This document shows, piece by piece, positions 1 to 7,495 of a stretch of DNA of 26,838 nucleotides (the first letter of the stretch is position 1; the number at the start of each line of letters is the position of its first letter). This DNA comes from Nitriliruptor sp040882055 (GTDB taxonomy: Bacteria > Actinomycetota > Nitriliruptoria > Nitriliruptorales > Nitriliruptoraceae), in NCBI GenBank assembly GCA_040882055.1, contig JBBECA010000046.1:1-26838 (forward strand). The letters run 5' to 3'. The notes beneath the pieces were generated by a model that was not told the origin of the DNA, did not search any database, and saw only the letters and a list, made by a program, of their open reading frames with translations. A program made the translations under genes and the position numbers.

Positions 1-57
1 ATCCGTGAGGGTGGCCGCACCGTGGGTGCTGGCCGCGTCACCAAGATCACCAACTAG
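1..57 (+). CDS. tuf: Elongation factor Tu, C-terminal end (partial)
   Basis: Frame 1 from the window edge reads IREGGRTVGAGRVTKITN and then TAG. This is the characteristic EF-Tu C-terminus (REGGRTVGAGxVxxI, domain 3). EF-Tu delivers aminoacyl-tRNA to the ribosome as a GTP complex. Only 18 residues are present because the gene starts upstream of the window. tuf directly before rpsJ is the usual junction of the str and S10 operons. The identification rests on a short but highly conserved segment. Confidence 0.9.
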   Translation: MREGGRTVGAGRVTKITN

Positions 58-196
58 TCGCGTCTCTCCCGTTGCTGGCGGCGTCGAGCCCGACCCGCCT
101 CCTCGAACCCACAGCGTCGGCGAGTTCGGGATCACCACCGCCAGCAGCTCCGTCCGTGCCGGTCACGGATCGTGAACGAGAAGAAGAGAAGAAGAG
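58..196 (+). promoter_or_regulatory. tuf-rpsJ spacer with long-range stem (S10 operon leader candidate)
   Basis: This 139-nt gap holds a 9-bp perfect inverted repeat, TGCTGGCGG (73-81) with CCGCCAGCA (138-146), enclosing 56 nt. Inside it CGAAC and GTTCG can also pair. I see no convincing -35/-10 pair, so whether transcription starts here or reads through from tuf is open. In other bacteria the S10 leader is a site of autoregulation (L4 in E. coli). A comparable role here is only inference. Confidence 0.4.
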
Positions 197-505
197 ATGG
201 CCGACCAGAAGATCCGCATCCGCCTCAAGGCGTACGACCACGAGGTCCTCGACAAGTCCGCACGTGAGATCGTGGACACCGTCGAGGCCACCGGGGCGCA
301 CGTCACCGGACCGGTCCCGCTGCCGACCGAGCGCAACGTGTGGTGCGTCATCCGTTCGCCCCACAAGTACAAGGACTCGCGGGAGCACTTCGAGATGCGT
401 ACGCACAAGCGTCTCATCGACATCCACCAGCCGACGCAGAAGACCATCGACAAGCTGATGGGTCTGTCGCTGCCGGCGGGCGTCGACATCGAGATCAAGC
501 TCTGA
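197..505 (+). CDS. rpsJ: 30S ribosomal protein S10 (NusE)
   Basis: The 102-aa product starts MADQKIRIRLKAYDHEVLD and contains the conserved ATGAHVTGPVPLPT segment and the IEIKL C-terminus typical of S10. Length is normal for the family. S10 binds the 3' domain of 16S rRNA and, as NusE, takes part in NusB-dependent transcription antitermination. The ATG follows a purine-rich AAGAAGAGAAGAAGAG run that serves as ribosome binding site. It is the first gene of the S10 operon and lies 139 nt after tuf. The 103-nt gap to rplC contains two hairpins. Confidence 0.97.
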   Translation: MADQKIRIRLKAYDHEVLDKSAREIVDTVEATGAHVTGPVPLPTERNVWCVIRSPHKYKDSREHFEMRTHKRLIDIHQPTQKTIDKLMGLSLPAGVDIEIKL

Positions 506-513
506 CACCGCAG

Positions 514-559
514 CGCCCCTCGCGGGGCGGCGGCCACGCCCGACCCGGGCGAGCGGCCG
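514..559 (+). promoter_or_regulatory. Two adjacent hairpins in the rpsJ-rplC spacer
   Basis: The first hairpin is CGCCCC/GGGGCG (514-519/524-529) with loop TCGC. The second pairs CGCCCG (537-542) with CGGGCG (546-551) around ACC, and is extended by outer arms CGGCC (531-535) and GGCCG (555-559). Neither is followed by a T run, so they look like leader structures or weak U-less terminators rather than classical intrinsic terminators. Confidence 0.45.
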
Positions 560-608
560 ACCAGCTCCACGTGCGCGACACGACGCGAAGAAGATGAAGG
601 GAACGACG

Positions 609-1271
609 ATGGCTTCCAAGGGCATCCTTGGGGTGAAGCTCGGCATGACGCAGGTCTTCGACGACGAACAGCGCGTCGTGCCGGTGACCGTGGTGCAGGC
701 CGGTCCCTGCACGGTCACCCAGCTCAAGACCCCCGAGACGGACGGCTACACCGCCGTCCAGCTCGCCTACGGCACCAAGAAGCACGTCAACAAGCCGGCC
801 GCCGGTCACCTCGCCAAGGCGGGCATCGAGACGGCCAAGAGCCTCGTCGAGCTGCGGCTCGCCGACGGTGCCGAGCTGCCCGAGCTCGGCTCGACCGTGA
901 CCGTGGACGCCTTCGCCGCCGGCGAGGTCATCGACGTGACCGGTACGAGCAAGGGCAAGGGCTACGCCGGTGTCATGAAGCGTCACAACTTCAAGGGCAT
1001 GGGCGACGGGCACGGCATCAAGAAGAAGAACCGCCACCCGGGCGCCGTCGGCGCCTGCGCGACCCCCGGCCGCACCTTCAAGGGCACGCGGATGGCCGGT
1101 CGCATGGGTGGCGAGCGCGTCACCATCCAGAACCTCAAGGTGGTGTCGACCGACGCTGAACACGGCCTGCTCCTGGTCTCGGGCGCTGTCCCTGGCCCCG
1201 ACGGTTCGGTCGTCCTGATCCGCAGCGGCGTCAAAGCGCGCGTGCCTGCGACCACGGGTGGTGAGAGCTGA
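609..1271 (+). CDS. rplC: 50S ribosomal protein L3
   Basis: The product is 220 aa and begins MASKGILGVKLGMTQVFDDE, the conserved L3 start. It contains the L3 central signature around FKGMGDGHGIKKKNRHPGAVG, part of the extended loop that reaches towards the peptidyl transferase centre. An in-frame ATG at 594 would add five residues, but AAGGGA at 597-602 lies 6 nt before the ATG at 609 and the family normally starts there, so 609 is preferred. Its TGA overlaps the rplD ATG by one base (TGATG), indicating translational coupling. Confidence 0.96.
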   Translation: MASKGILGVKLGMTQVFDDEQRVVPVTVVQAGPCTVTQLKTPETDGYTAVQLAYGTKKHVNKPAAGHLAKAGIETAKSLVELRLADGAELPELGSTVTVDAFAAGEVIDVTGTSKGKGYAGVMKRHNFKGMGDGHGIKKKNRHPGAVGACATPGRTFKGTRMAGRMGGERVTIQNLKVVSTDAEHGLLLVSGAVPGPDGSVVLIRSGVKARVPATTGGES

Positions 1272-1936
1272 TGACCACGAAGATCGATGTCACGGACCTC
1301 CAGGGTTCCAAGGTCGACTCCATCGACCTGCCGGCCGAGTGGTTCGACGCGAAGATCAACGTCCCGGTCATGCACCAGGTCGTGACCGCACAGCTCGCTG
1401 CGGCGCGCCAGGGCACGCACAAGACCAAGACGCGTGCCGAGGTCGCCGGTGGTGGCGCCAAGCCGTTCCGCCAGAAGGGCACGGGCCGCGCCCGCCAGGG
1501 TTCGATCCGCTCCCCGCAGTGGGTCGGCGGTGGTGTCGCCCACGGCCGCACCCCCTCCAACTGGGCGGTCCGGGTCAACAAGAAGGTCAAGCGTGCGGCG
1601 CTGCGCTCGGCGCTGACCGACCGGGCCCAGCTCGGCGCGATCTCGGTGGTGCGCGACCTGGCCTTCGAGGCGCCGAAGACCCGCGACGCGGTCGCGTTGC
1701 TCGCCGCCCTCGGGCACGCTGACGTCAAGCGCGTGCTGCTCGTCCTCGGCGACCTGCACCAGCCGACGCTGCGTTCCTTCCGCAACCTCCAGAAGGTCCA
1801 CACGCTCACCGTCGACCAGCTCAACGTCTACGACGTGCTGCGTAGCGACATCGTGATCTTCGACGAGGCCGCGCTCGAGCTGATCGGCACCGGTCGCCGC
1901 ACGAGCACGCCGTCCACCGAGGAGGTGGCCAAGTGA
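1271..1936 (+). CDS. rplD: 50S ribosomal protein L4
   Basis: The product is 221 aa. It shows the conserved L4 loop TKTRAEVAGGGAKPFRQKGTGRARQGSIRSPQWVGGG (roughly residues 52-90), which lines the peptide exit tunnel, flanked by the globular domain. Length is normal. In E. coli L4 is the autoregulator of the S10 operon and also affects RNase E, but nothing in this sequence shows that here. It overlaps rplC by 1 nt and rplW by 4 nt (GTGA), so the rplC-rplD-rplW trio is tightly coupled. Confidence 0.96.
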   Translation: MTTKIDVTDLQGSKVDSIDLPAEWFDAKINVPVMHQVVTAQLAAARQGTHKTKTRAEVAGGGAKPFRQKGTGRARQGSIRSPQWVGGGVAHGRTPSNWAVRVNKKVKRAALRSALTDRAQLGAISVVRDLAFEAPKTRDAVALLAALGHADVKRVLLVLGDLHQPTLRSFRNLQKVHTLTVDQLNVYDVLRSDIVIFDEAALELIGTGRRTSTPSTEEVAK

Positions 1937-2223
1937 AGGACCCCCGCGACATCATCCTCCGTCCGGTGATCTCCGAGAAGACCTACGGGCTGCTCGACGA
2001 GGGCAAGTACACCTTCATCGTCGATCCGCGCTCGAACAAGACCCAGATCAAGCAGGCGATCGAGAAGATCTTCGACGTCCGCGTCACGGGTGTGAACACG
2101 ATCAACCGCGTCGGCAAGAAGAAGCGCCGCGGACTGATCGTGGGCAAGCGCGCCGACACCAAGCGCGCCATCGTGACGCTCGCCGACGGTGACGAGATCG
2201 AGCTGTTCGACGCCGGGATCTAG
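1933..2223 (+). CDS. rplW: 50S ribosomal protein L23
   Basis: This 96-aa protein starts at GTG within the GTGA overlap with rplD. DPRDIILRPVISEKTYGLL and the basic VNTINRVGKKKRRGLIVGKR loop are typical of L23. L23 sits at the exit of the ribosomal tunnel and is the docking site for trigger factor and SRP, as known for the family. Length is normal. A 35-nt gap with a weak purine-rich site (AGGAACC) precedes rplB. Confidence 0.96.
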   Translation: MKDPRDIILRPVISEKTYGLLDEGKYTFIVDPRSNKTQIKQAIEKIFDVRVTGVNTINRVGKKKRRGLIVGKRADTKRAIVTLADGDEIELFDAGI

Positions 2224-2258
2224 ACGCCCGCTCGACCAGGAACCCACGAGGCATCCTC

Positions 2259-3089
2259 ATGGCCATCCGCAAGTTCAAGCCCACCACGCCCGCCCGGCGC
2301 GGTGCGTCCGTCAGCTCCTTCGACACGATCACCAGGTCGTCGCCGGAGAAGTCGCTGCTGGCGCCTGCCCCGAAGAAGGCGGGCCGCAACGTGCACGGCC
2401 GGATCACCAGCCGGCACCGCGGTGGGGGGCACAAGCGCAAGTACCGGATCATCGACTTCCGTCGCGGCAAGGACGGGGTTCCTGCGAGCGTCGCCGCGGT
2501 GGAGTACGACCCGAACCGCTCGGCACGCATCGCCCTGCTGCACTACCACGACGGCGAGAAGCGCTACATCCTCGCGCCGCGCAACATCAAGGTGGGGCAG
2601 CTGGTCGAGTCCGGGCCGGGCGCCGACATCAAGATCGGCAACGCGCTGCCGCTGATCAACATCCCCGTCGGCACCACGATCCACGCGGTGGAGCTCCGCC
2701 CTGGCGGTGGCGCCAAGATGGGCCGTTCCGCAGGCGCGGCGATCCAGCTCCTGGCCAAGGAGGGCAAGTCCGCCGCCGTGCGTCTGCCCTCCGGCGAGAT
2801 CCGGCTGGTCGACAACCGCTGCCGCGCGACCATCGGGTCGGTCGGCAACGAGGAGCACGAGCTGATCAAGCTCGGCAAGGCCGGACGCACCCGCTGGAAG
2901 GGCGTGCGCCCGCAGACCCGTGGTGTCGCCATGAACCCGGTGGACCACCCCCTCGGTGGTGGTGAGGGCAAGAGCTCCGGCGGCCGTCACCCCGTCGACC
3001 CGTGGGGCAACCCCGAGCGCCGCACCCGCAGATCCAAGGCGTCCGACCAGTACATCATCCGCCGTCGCGGCAAGAACCGGAGGCGCTGA
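2259..3089 (+). CDS. rplB: 50S ribosomal protein L2
   Basis: The 276-aa product starts MAIRKFKPTTPARRGASVSSFD. It has the RGGGHKRKYRIIDFRRGKDG segment and the C-terminal GGGEGKSSGGRHPVDPWG region, which includes the conserved histidine implicated in peptidyl transferase function in L2. Length matches the family. L2 is a primary 23S rRNA binding protein needed for subunit association. Only 3 nt separate it from rpsS. Confidence 0.97.
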   Translation: MAIRKFKPTTPARRGASVSSFDTITRSSPEKSLLAPAPKKAGRNVHGRITSRHRGGGHKRKYRIIDFRRGKDGVPASVAAVEYDPNRSARIALLHYHDGEKRYILAPRNIKVGQLVESGPGADIKIGNALPLINIPVGTTIHAVELRPGGGAKMGRSAGAAIQLLAKEGKSAAVRLPSGEIRLVDNRCRATIGSVGNEEHELIKLGKAGRTRWKGVRPQTRGVAMNPVDHPLGGGEGKSSGGRHPVDPWGNPERRTRRSKASDQYIIRRRGKNRRR

Positions 3090-3092
3090 CCT

Positions 3093-3380
3093 ATGCCCCG
3101 CAGCCTGAAGAAGGGTCCCTTCGTCGACGACCACCTGATGAAGAAGGTGGATGCCCAGAACGAGAAGGGCGAGCACCGCGTCATCAAGACGTGGTCACGA
3201 CGTTCCACGATCTTCCCCGAGATGGTGGGCCACACGATCGCCGTGCACGACGGGCAGAAGCACGTCCCCGTCTACGTCTCGGAGTCGATGGTCGGCCACA
3301 AGCTCGGCGAGTTCGCGCCCACGCGCGCCATCAAGTGGGGCGGAGCCGGCGAGAAGCAGGCCGCCAAGAAGCGCCGCTGA
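3093..3380 (+). CDS. rpsS: 30S ribosomal protein S19
   Basis: The 95-aa product starts MPRSLKKGPFVDDHLMKKV and contains IKTWSRRSTIFPEMVGHTIAVHDGQKHVPVYV and MVGHKLGEFAPTR, all hallmarks of S19. S19 binds 16S rRNA in the head of the small subunit, together with S13, near the A site. The gene starts 3 nt after rplB (GGAGGCGCTGACCT region as ribosome binding site). A 93-nt repeat-containing spacer follows before rplV. Confidence 0.97.
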   Translation: MPRSLKKGPFVDDHLMKKVDAQNEKGEHRVIKTWSRRSTIFPEMVGHTIAVHDGQKHVPVYVSESMVGHKLGEFAPTRAIKWGGAGEKQAAKKRR

Positions 3381-3440
3381 CCCGAGCTCGGGTCACACCC
3401 GAACTCGACCCGAGCTCGGGTCACACCCGAACCGGGTCAC
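3381..3440 (+). repeat. 28-bp tandem repeat in rplV leader (2 copies plus a decayed third)
   Basis: Immediately after the rpsS stop, the unit at 3381-3408 recurs at 3409-3436. The first 23 bases are identical (CCCGAGCTCGGG, TCACAC, CCGAA). A third, partial copy (GGGTCAC, CCACCGGAAC) follows. Each full unit opens with the perfect 12-bp palindrome CCCGAGCTCGGG. Related sequence (CCCGAGC...ACAC) is found in the rplR and rpmJ leaders of this window. Confidence 0.85.
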
Positions 3441-3444
3441 CCAC

Positions 3445-3461
3445 CGGAACGTGAGGTTCCG
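3445..3461 (+). promoter_or_regulatory. Hairpin abutting the rplV ribosome binding site
   Basis: CGGAAC (3445-3450) pairs with GTTCCG (3456-3461) around loop GTGAG. The next bases, AGGAG (3462-3466), are the Shine-Dalgarno sequence for the GTG start at 3474. Such placement could modulate initiation on rplV; this is inference from position only. Confidence 0.4.
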
Positions 3462-3473
3462 AGGAGTCCTAAC

Positions 3474-3824
3474 GTGATCACCAAGGTCAAGGCGACCGCC
3501 AAGTACGTGCGCGTCTCGCCGTACAAGGTCCGCCAGCTCACCCCGATCATCGTCGGCATGTCCGTCGGTGAAGCGCAGCGCGTGCTGCAGTTCAGCGAGA
3601 AGGTCGCGGCCGCCAAGCCGCTGCTGAAGGTCCTGAACTCGGCGGTCGCCAACGCGGAGAACAACGACGAGCTCGACCCCGACGAACTGATCGTGCACGC
3701 CGCGTTCGCCGACGAGGGTCCGACGCTCAAGCGCTACCAGCCGCGCGCTCTGGGGCGGGCGTACCGCATCCGGAAGCGGACCAGCCACATCACCGTCGTG
3801 GTCACGCCCGCGCAGGACGACTGA
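3474..3824 (+). CDS. rplV: 50S ribosomal protein L22
   Basis: The 116-aa product starts at GTG (ITKVKATAKYVRVSPYKVRQL), 7 nt after AGGAG. The YVRVSPYKVR segment and the C-terminal GRAYRIRKRTSHITVVV strand, which includes the tip of the extended beta-hairpin in the exit tunnel, identify L22. Macrolide-resistance changes in other species fall in this loop. Length is normal. It is followed by a strong hairpin and then rpsC. Confidence 0.96.
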   Translation: MITKVKATAKYVRVSPYKVRQLTPIIVGMSVGEAQRVLQFSEKVAAAKPLLKVLNSAVANAENNDELDPDELIVHAAFADEGPTLKRYQPRALGRAYRIRKRTSHITVVVTPAQDD

Positions 3825-3828
3825 GCGG

Positions 3829-3863
3829 CGGCAGGTGCTGTGTGCCTTTCCAGGCACCTGCCG
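3829..3863 (+). promoter_or_regulatory. 10-bp perfect hairpin between rplV and rpsC
   Basis: CGGCAGGTGC (3829-3838) is the exact inverse of GCACCTGCCG (3854-3863), with a 15-nt loop that contains a second small TGCC/GGCA pairing. It begins 4 nt after the rplV stop and ends 23 nt before the rpsC start. There is no T run. It may be a U-less terminator, an mRNA processing/stability element, or a control hairpin. Confidence 0.55.
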
Positions 3864-3886
3864 GTCTCGGACTAGAGGAAAAAGAC

Positions 3887-5080
3887 ATGGGTCAGAAGGT
3901 CAACCCCTACGGGTTCCGTCTCGGTGTCACCACCGACTGGAAGTCCAAGTGGATCGCGGACAAGAAGGACTACGCCGCGTACCTCCACGAGGACGACCGG
4001 GTACGGCACCACATCCGCGAGCGTGTCCGCCACGCTGGCGTGTCGCGCATCGACATCACGCGCACCCGTGACAACGTCGAGGTCAGCGTCCAGGCGCAGC
4101 GCCCCGGCATCGTCATCGGTCGTCGTGGGTCCGAGGCGGACGCCATCCGCGGTGGTCTCGAGAAGCTGACCGGCAAGAAGGTCAAGCTCAACATCATCGA
4201 GATCAAGAACCCCGAGCTCGACGCGCAGGTCGTGGCCTACAACGTCGCCGAGCAGCTGCGCGGCCGGGTCTCGTTCCGTCGCGCCATGCGTCGCGCGGTC
4301 CAGTCGGCGATGAAGGCCGGCGCCAAGGGCATCCGGATCCAGGTCTCGGGTCGCCTCGGCGGCGCCGAGATGAGCCGCACCGAGTGGTACCGCGAGGGCC
4401 GCGTCCCGCTGCACACGCTGCGGGCCAAGGTCGACTACGGCTTCGACGAGGCGCGCACCACCTTCGGTCGCATCGGCGTCAAGGTCTGGGTCTACACCGG
4501 TGACCAGATCGGGACCGGCGAAGAGGCCGAAGCGGCCCGCGCCATGGACCGCGCCCGTGCCCTCGCCGAGGGTCGCCCGGTCGACGACCGCCCGCGGCGC
4601 AAGTCCGCCCGTAAGGCGGCCTCGATCGCCAAGAAGGCGACCGGTGTCGGCTCCAAGCCCCGCACCCCGGCTGCTCCGGCCGCGGATGCCTCGAACGCCC
4701 CCGCGCCGGCTCCCACCAGCGTGACCGAGGCGGGCGAGACCCCGAAGAGCGCCGACACCCCGGCCACCACCGAGTCCGCACCGCCACAGTCCGGCGCCAT
4801 GCCGGCCGAGCAGGTCGCCGGCGAGGACGCCCCCGAGGCGCCCCAGGAGACGGCCGCTCCGAGCGACGCCGCGACCGGGTCGTCCGACACCGAAGCGCCG
4901 AACCCCGAGGCATCGCCCACCGAGGACACCAGCACCGAAGGTGCCCCGGCGCCGACCGACGAGACCCCGAGCAAGCCGGCCGACAACCTCGTTGCGCCTC
5001 CAGCTGGGGGCGACGTCGAGCAGGTCGAGGGTGGCGCGGCGGACCCCGAGGTCCAGGCCACCGAGGAAGGTGACAGCTGA
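3887..5080 (+). CDS. rpsC: 30S ribosomal protein S3 with long acidic C-terminal tail
   Basis: The 397-aa product starts MGQKVNPYGFRLGVTTDWKS after GAGGAAAAAGAC; an upstream in-frame ATG at 3842 is in the hairpin and is rejected. Residues 1-208 are a complete S3: the N-terminal region, a KH domain with GRRG at 78-81, and the C-terminal domain (AKGIRIQVSGRLGGAEMSR). S3 forms the mRNA entry channel with S4 and S5. Residues about 230-258 are basic, and 259-397 are an Ala/Pro/Thr/Glu/Asp-rich tail with no recognisable domain, predicted disordered. The usual bacterial length is about 210-280 aa, so the extension is unusually long. The gene overlaps rplP by 1 nt. Confidence 0.96.
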   Translation: MGQKVNPYGFRLGVTTDWKSKWIADKKDYAAYLHEDDRVRHHIRERVRHAGVSRIDITRTRDNVEVSVQAQRPGIVIGRRGSEADAIRGGLEKLTGKKVKLNIIEIKNPELDAQVVAYNVAEQLRGRVSFRRAMRRAVQSAMKAGAKGIRIQVSGRLGGAEMSRTEWYREGRVPLHTLRAKVDYGFDEARTTFGRIGVKVWVYTGDQIGTGEEAEAARAMDRARALAEGRPVDDRPRRKSARKAASIAKKATGVGSKPRTPAAPAADASNAPAPAPTSVTEAGETPKSADTPATTESAPPQSGAMPAEQVAGEDAPEAPQETAAPSDAATGSSDTEAPNPEASPTEDTSTEGAPAPTDETPSKPADNLVAPPAGGDVEQVEGGAADPEVQATEEGDS

Positions 5081-5502
5081 TGCTGGCTCCGAAGCGCGTC
5101 AAGCACCGCAAGCAGCACCGACCGCGTCCGCTGAAGGGCCTGTCCAAGGGCCACACGCAGGTCTACGTCGGCGACTACGGCCTCATGGCCACCTCGCCGG
5201 GGTGGATCACCGCGCGGCAGATCGAGTCCGCCCGTATCGCCATCACGCGTGCCATCAAGCGTGGCGGCAAGGTGCGGATCACCCTGTTCCCGGACCGTTC
5301 CATCACCAAGAAGCCGCTCGAGACCCGCATGGGGTCCGGGAAGGGCTCGCCGGACCACTGGGTCGCGGCGGTCAAGCCCGGCCGGATCATGTTCGAGCTC
5401 TCCGGCGTCGACGAGGACCTGGCACGTGAGGCGATGCGCAAGGCGTCGCACAAGCTGCCGGTCAAGACCAAGTTCGTGAAGCGAGAGGAGGGGGGCGAAT
5501 GA
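5080..5502 (+). CDS. rplP: 50S ribosomal protein L16
   Basis: The 140-aa product starts MLAPKRVKHRKQHRPRPLKG. It contains GDYGLMATSPGWITARQIESARIAITRAIKRGGKVRITLFPD and the KPLETRMGSGKGSPDHWVA loop, the L16 signature. That loop carries the arginine (MGSGKG context) hydroxylated by YcfD in some bacteria. L16 contacts A-site tRNA and is needed for late 50S assembly. The start lies inside the rpsC stop (TGATG); the stop overlaps rpmC by 4 nt (ATGA). Confidence 0.97.
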   Translation: MLAPKRVKHRKQHRPRPLKGLSKGHTQVYVGDYGLMATSPGWITARQIESARIAITRAIKRGGKVRITLFPDRSITKKPLETRMGSGKGSPDHWVAAVKPGRIMFELSGVDEDLAREAMRKASHKLPVKTKFVKREEGGE

Positions 5503-5723
5503 GCACCGCCGCCGAACTACGCGAGCTCCAGGACGACGAGCTGCTCGAGAAGCTGGCCGAAGGGAAGGAGGAGCTGTTCAACCTCCGTTTCCAGATCGTC
5601 ACCGGACAGCTCGATGACCCCCGACGGATCAAGCAGGTCAAGCGCGAGGTCGCCCGCGTCCTCACCGTGATGCGTGAGCGCGAACTCGCCGCCGTGACCA
5701 GCGATGTGGAGACCAACCGATGA
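5499..5723 (+). CDS. rpmC: 50S ribosomal protein L29
   Basis: This 74-aa protein contains ELRELQDDELLEKLAEGKEELFNLRFQIVTGQLDDPRRIKQVKREVARVLTVMRERE, the two-helix coiled hairpin of L29 including the conserved LFNLRFQ...G(Q)L motif. L29 lies near the tunnel exit next to L23. It is joined to rplP and rpsQ by 4-nt ATGA overlaps on both sides. The C-terminal few residues (LAAVTSDVETNR) extend slightly beyond the typical end. Confidence 0.95.
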   Translation: MSTAAELRELQDDELLEKLAEGKEELFNLRFQIVTGQLDDPRRIKQVKREVARVLTVMRERELAAVTSDVETNR

Positions 5724-6001
5724 GCGACAACAACGCGGTGCCAGCAGAGCGCACCACCAGCCGGAAGGTTCGGCAGGGCGTGGTCGTCTCGGACGTGCAG
5801 GACAAGACCATCATCGTCCGTGTCGAGCGGCGCACCACCCACCCGCTCTACGGCAAGTCGATGAAGGTCTCGAAGAAGTACCACGTCCACGACGAGACCA
5901 ACGATGCCGGTGTCGGTGACACGGTCCGCATCGCCGAGACCCGCCCGATCTCGAAGCTGAAGCGCTGGCGCCTCCAGTCCGTCGTCGAACGCGCCAAGTG
6001 A
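5720..6001 (+). CDS. rpsQ: 30S ribosomal protein S17
   Basis: The 93-aa product has the S17 OB fold: RQGVVVSDVQDKTIIVRVERRTTHPLYGKSMKVSKKYHVHDETNDAGVGDTVRIAETRPISKLKRWRL. The KRW segment is strongly conserved. About 13 N-terminal residues (MSDNNAVPAERTT) precede the fold, a modest extension. S17 is a primary assembly protein for the 5' domain of 16S rRNA. It is the last gene of the S10 group; a strong hairpin starts 5 nt after its stop. Confidence 0.96.
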   Translation: MSDNNAVPAERTTSRKVRQGVVVSDVQDKTIIVRVERRTTHPLYGKSMKVSKKYHVHDETNDAGVGDTVRIAETRPISKLKRWRLQSVVERAK

Positions 6002-6005
6002 GCCC

Positions 6006-6038
6006 CCGCGGGGGGACGGTTCGACCGACCCCCCGCGG
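6006..6038 (+). terminator. Perfect 10-bp hairpin after rpsQ (U-less terminator or attenuator)
   Basis: CCGCGGGGGG (6006-6015) is the exact inverse of CCCCCCGCGG (6029-6038). The apical part, CGGT-TCG-ACCG, pairs four more bases above an A-A mismatch. It lies exactly between the S10 and spc operons, where a terminator or processing site is expected. No T run follows, which is common for actinobacterial terminators but leaves termination unproven. Confidence 0.55.
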
Positions 6039-6082
6039 TAGCCCACCGGTGCCACTCCCGACGCCTAGAAGCAGGAAGAACC

Positions 6083-6451
6083 ATGATCCAGCAGGAATCG
6101 CGGCTGAAGGTCGCGGACAACTCCGGGGCCCGTGAGGTGCTGTGCATCCGCGTGCTCGGGGGGTCCGGGCGGCGCTACGCGTCCGTCGGCGACGTGTTCG
6201 TCGGGACGGTCAAGAACGCCATCCCGGCCTCCAACGTCAAGAAGGGCGAGGTGGTGCGCTGCGTCGTGGTGCGCACCATCAAGGAACGTCGCCGCCCCGA
6301 CGGCAGCTACGTCCGCTTCGACGACAACGCGTGCGTGATCGTCCGCCCCGACGGCACGCCCCGTGGAACCCGCATCTTCGGCCCCGTGGCGCGCGAGCTG
6401 CGCGACGGCAAGTTCATGCGGATCATCTCGCTCGCACCGGAGGTGCTGTGA
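6083..6451 (+). CDS. rplN: 50S ribosomal protein L14
   Basis: The 122-aa product starts MIQQESRLKVADNSGAREVLCIRVLGGS, the classic L14 start, and ends KFMRIISLAPEVL. Length is exactly typical. L14 forms part of intersubunit bridges with 16S rRNA and is the target of the silencing factor RsfS in other bacteria. GCAGGAAGAACC precedes the ATG. It is the first gene of the spc group, and its TGA overlaps the rplX ATG by one base. Confidence 0.97.
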   Translation: MIQQESRLKVADNSGAREVLCIRVLGGSGRRYASVGDVFVGTVKNAIPASNVKKGEVVRCVVVRTIKERRRPDGSYVRFDDNACVIVRPDGTPRGTRIFGPVARELRDGKFMRIISLAPEVL

Positions 6452-6780
6452 TGCGACGCATCCGTAAGGACGACCAGGTCGCGGTCATCGCTGGCAAGGA
6501 CGCGGGCAAGACCGGCCGCGTCGTCAAGCTCTACCTCGACCGCGACCGCGTGCTGGTCGAAGGCGTGAACTACGTCAAGAAGCACCAGCGCGTCCAGCAG
6601 ACCGGGCGCGGCGCCCAGGAGGGCGGCATCATCGAGACCGAGGCTCCGGTCCACATCTCGAACGTGATGCCCGTCTGCCCCAAGTGCGACGCCCCGACCC
6701 GCGTCGGCTTCACCTACGCGACCGAGGGCGACCGCCGCTCCAAGGTCCGCGCCTGCAAGAAGTGCGACGCCACGTTCTAG
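6451..6780 (+). CDS. rplX: 50S ribosomal protein L24
   Basis: The 109-aa product starts MRRIRKDDQVAVIAGKDAGKTGRVVKLYLDRDRVLVEGVN, a KOW domain at the N-terminus. It ends with CPKC...CKKC, a four-cysteine zinc-ribbon-like pattern seen in many bacterial L24 proteins. L24 initiates 50S assembly at domain I of 23S rRNA. It is coupled to rplN by TGATG. A 108-nt spacer with only weak hairpins, such as GTCC-GCGA-GGAC at 6847-6858, separates it from rplE. Confidence 0.95.
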   Translation: MRRIRKDDQVAVIAGKDAGKTGRVVKLYLDRDRVLVEGVNYVKKHQRVQQTGRGAQEGGIIETEAPVHISNVMPVCPKCDAPTRVGFTYATEGDRRSKVRACKKCDATF

Positions 6781-6888
6781 TTCTGATCCCCATCCGGCAG
6801 GCCCGCCGCTGCACGCCCGGGAACAGGGCGCACGCGCGACCGTCAGGTCCGCGAGGACGAGTCACCGGCACCTAGAGGAACCGCCACC

Positions 6889-7494
<606 letters not shown>

Positions 7495-7495
7495 C

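Noticed and set aside
594..608. Alternative rplC start at ATG 594
   Set aside because: The AAGGGA site suits the ATG at 609, and the extra MKGTT residues are not part of the family.
3842..3886. Alternative start of rpsC at ATG 3842
   Set aside because: It lies inside the intergenic hairpin, would add 15 residues unlike S3, and the ATG at 3887 has a good ribosome binding site and the conserved MGQKVNP start.
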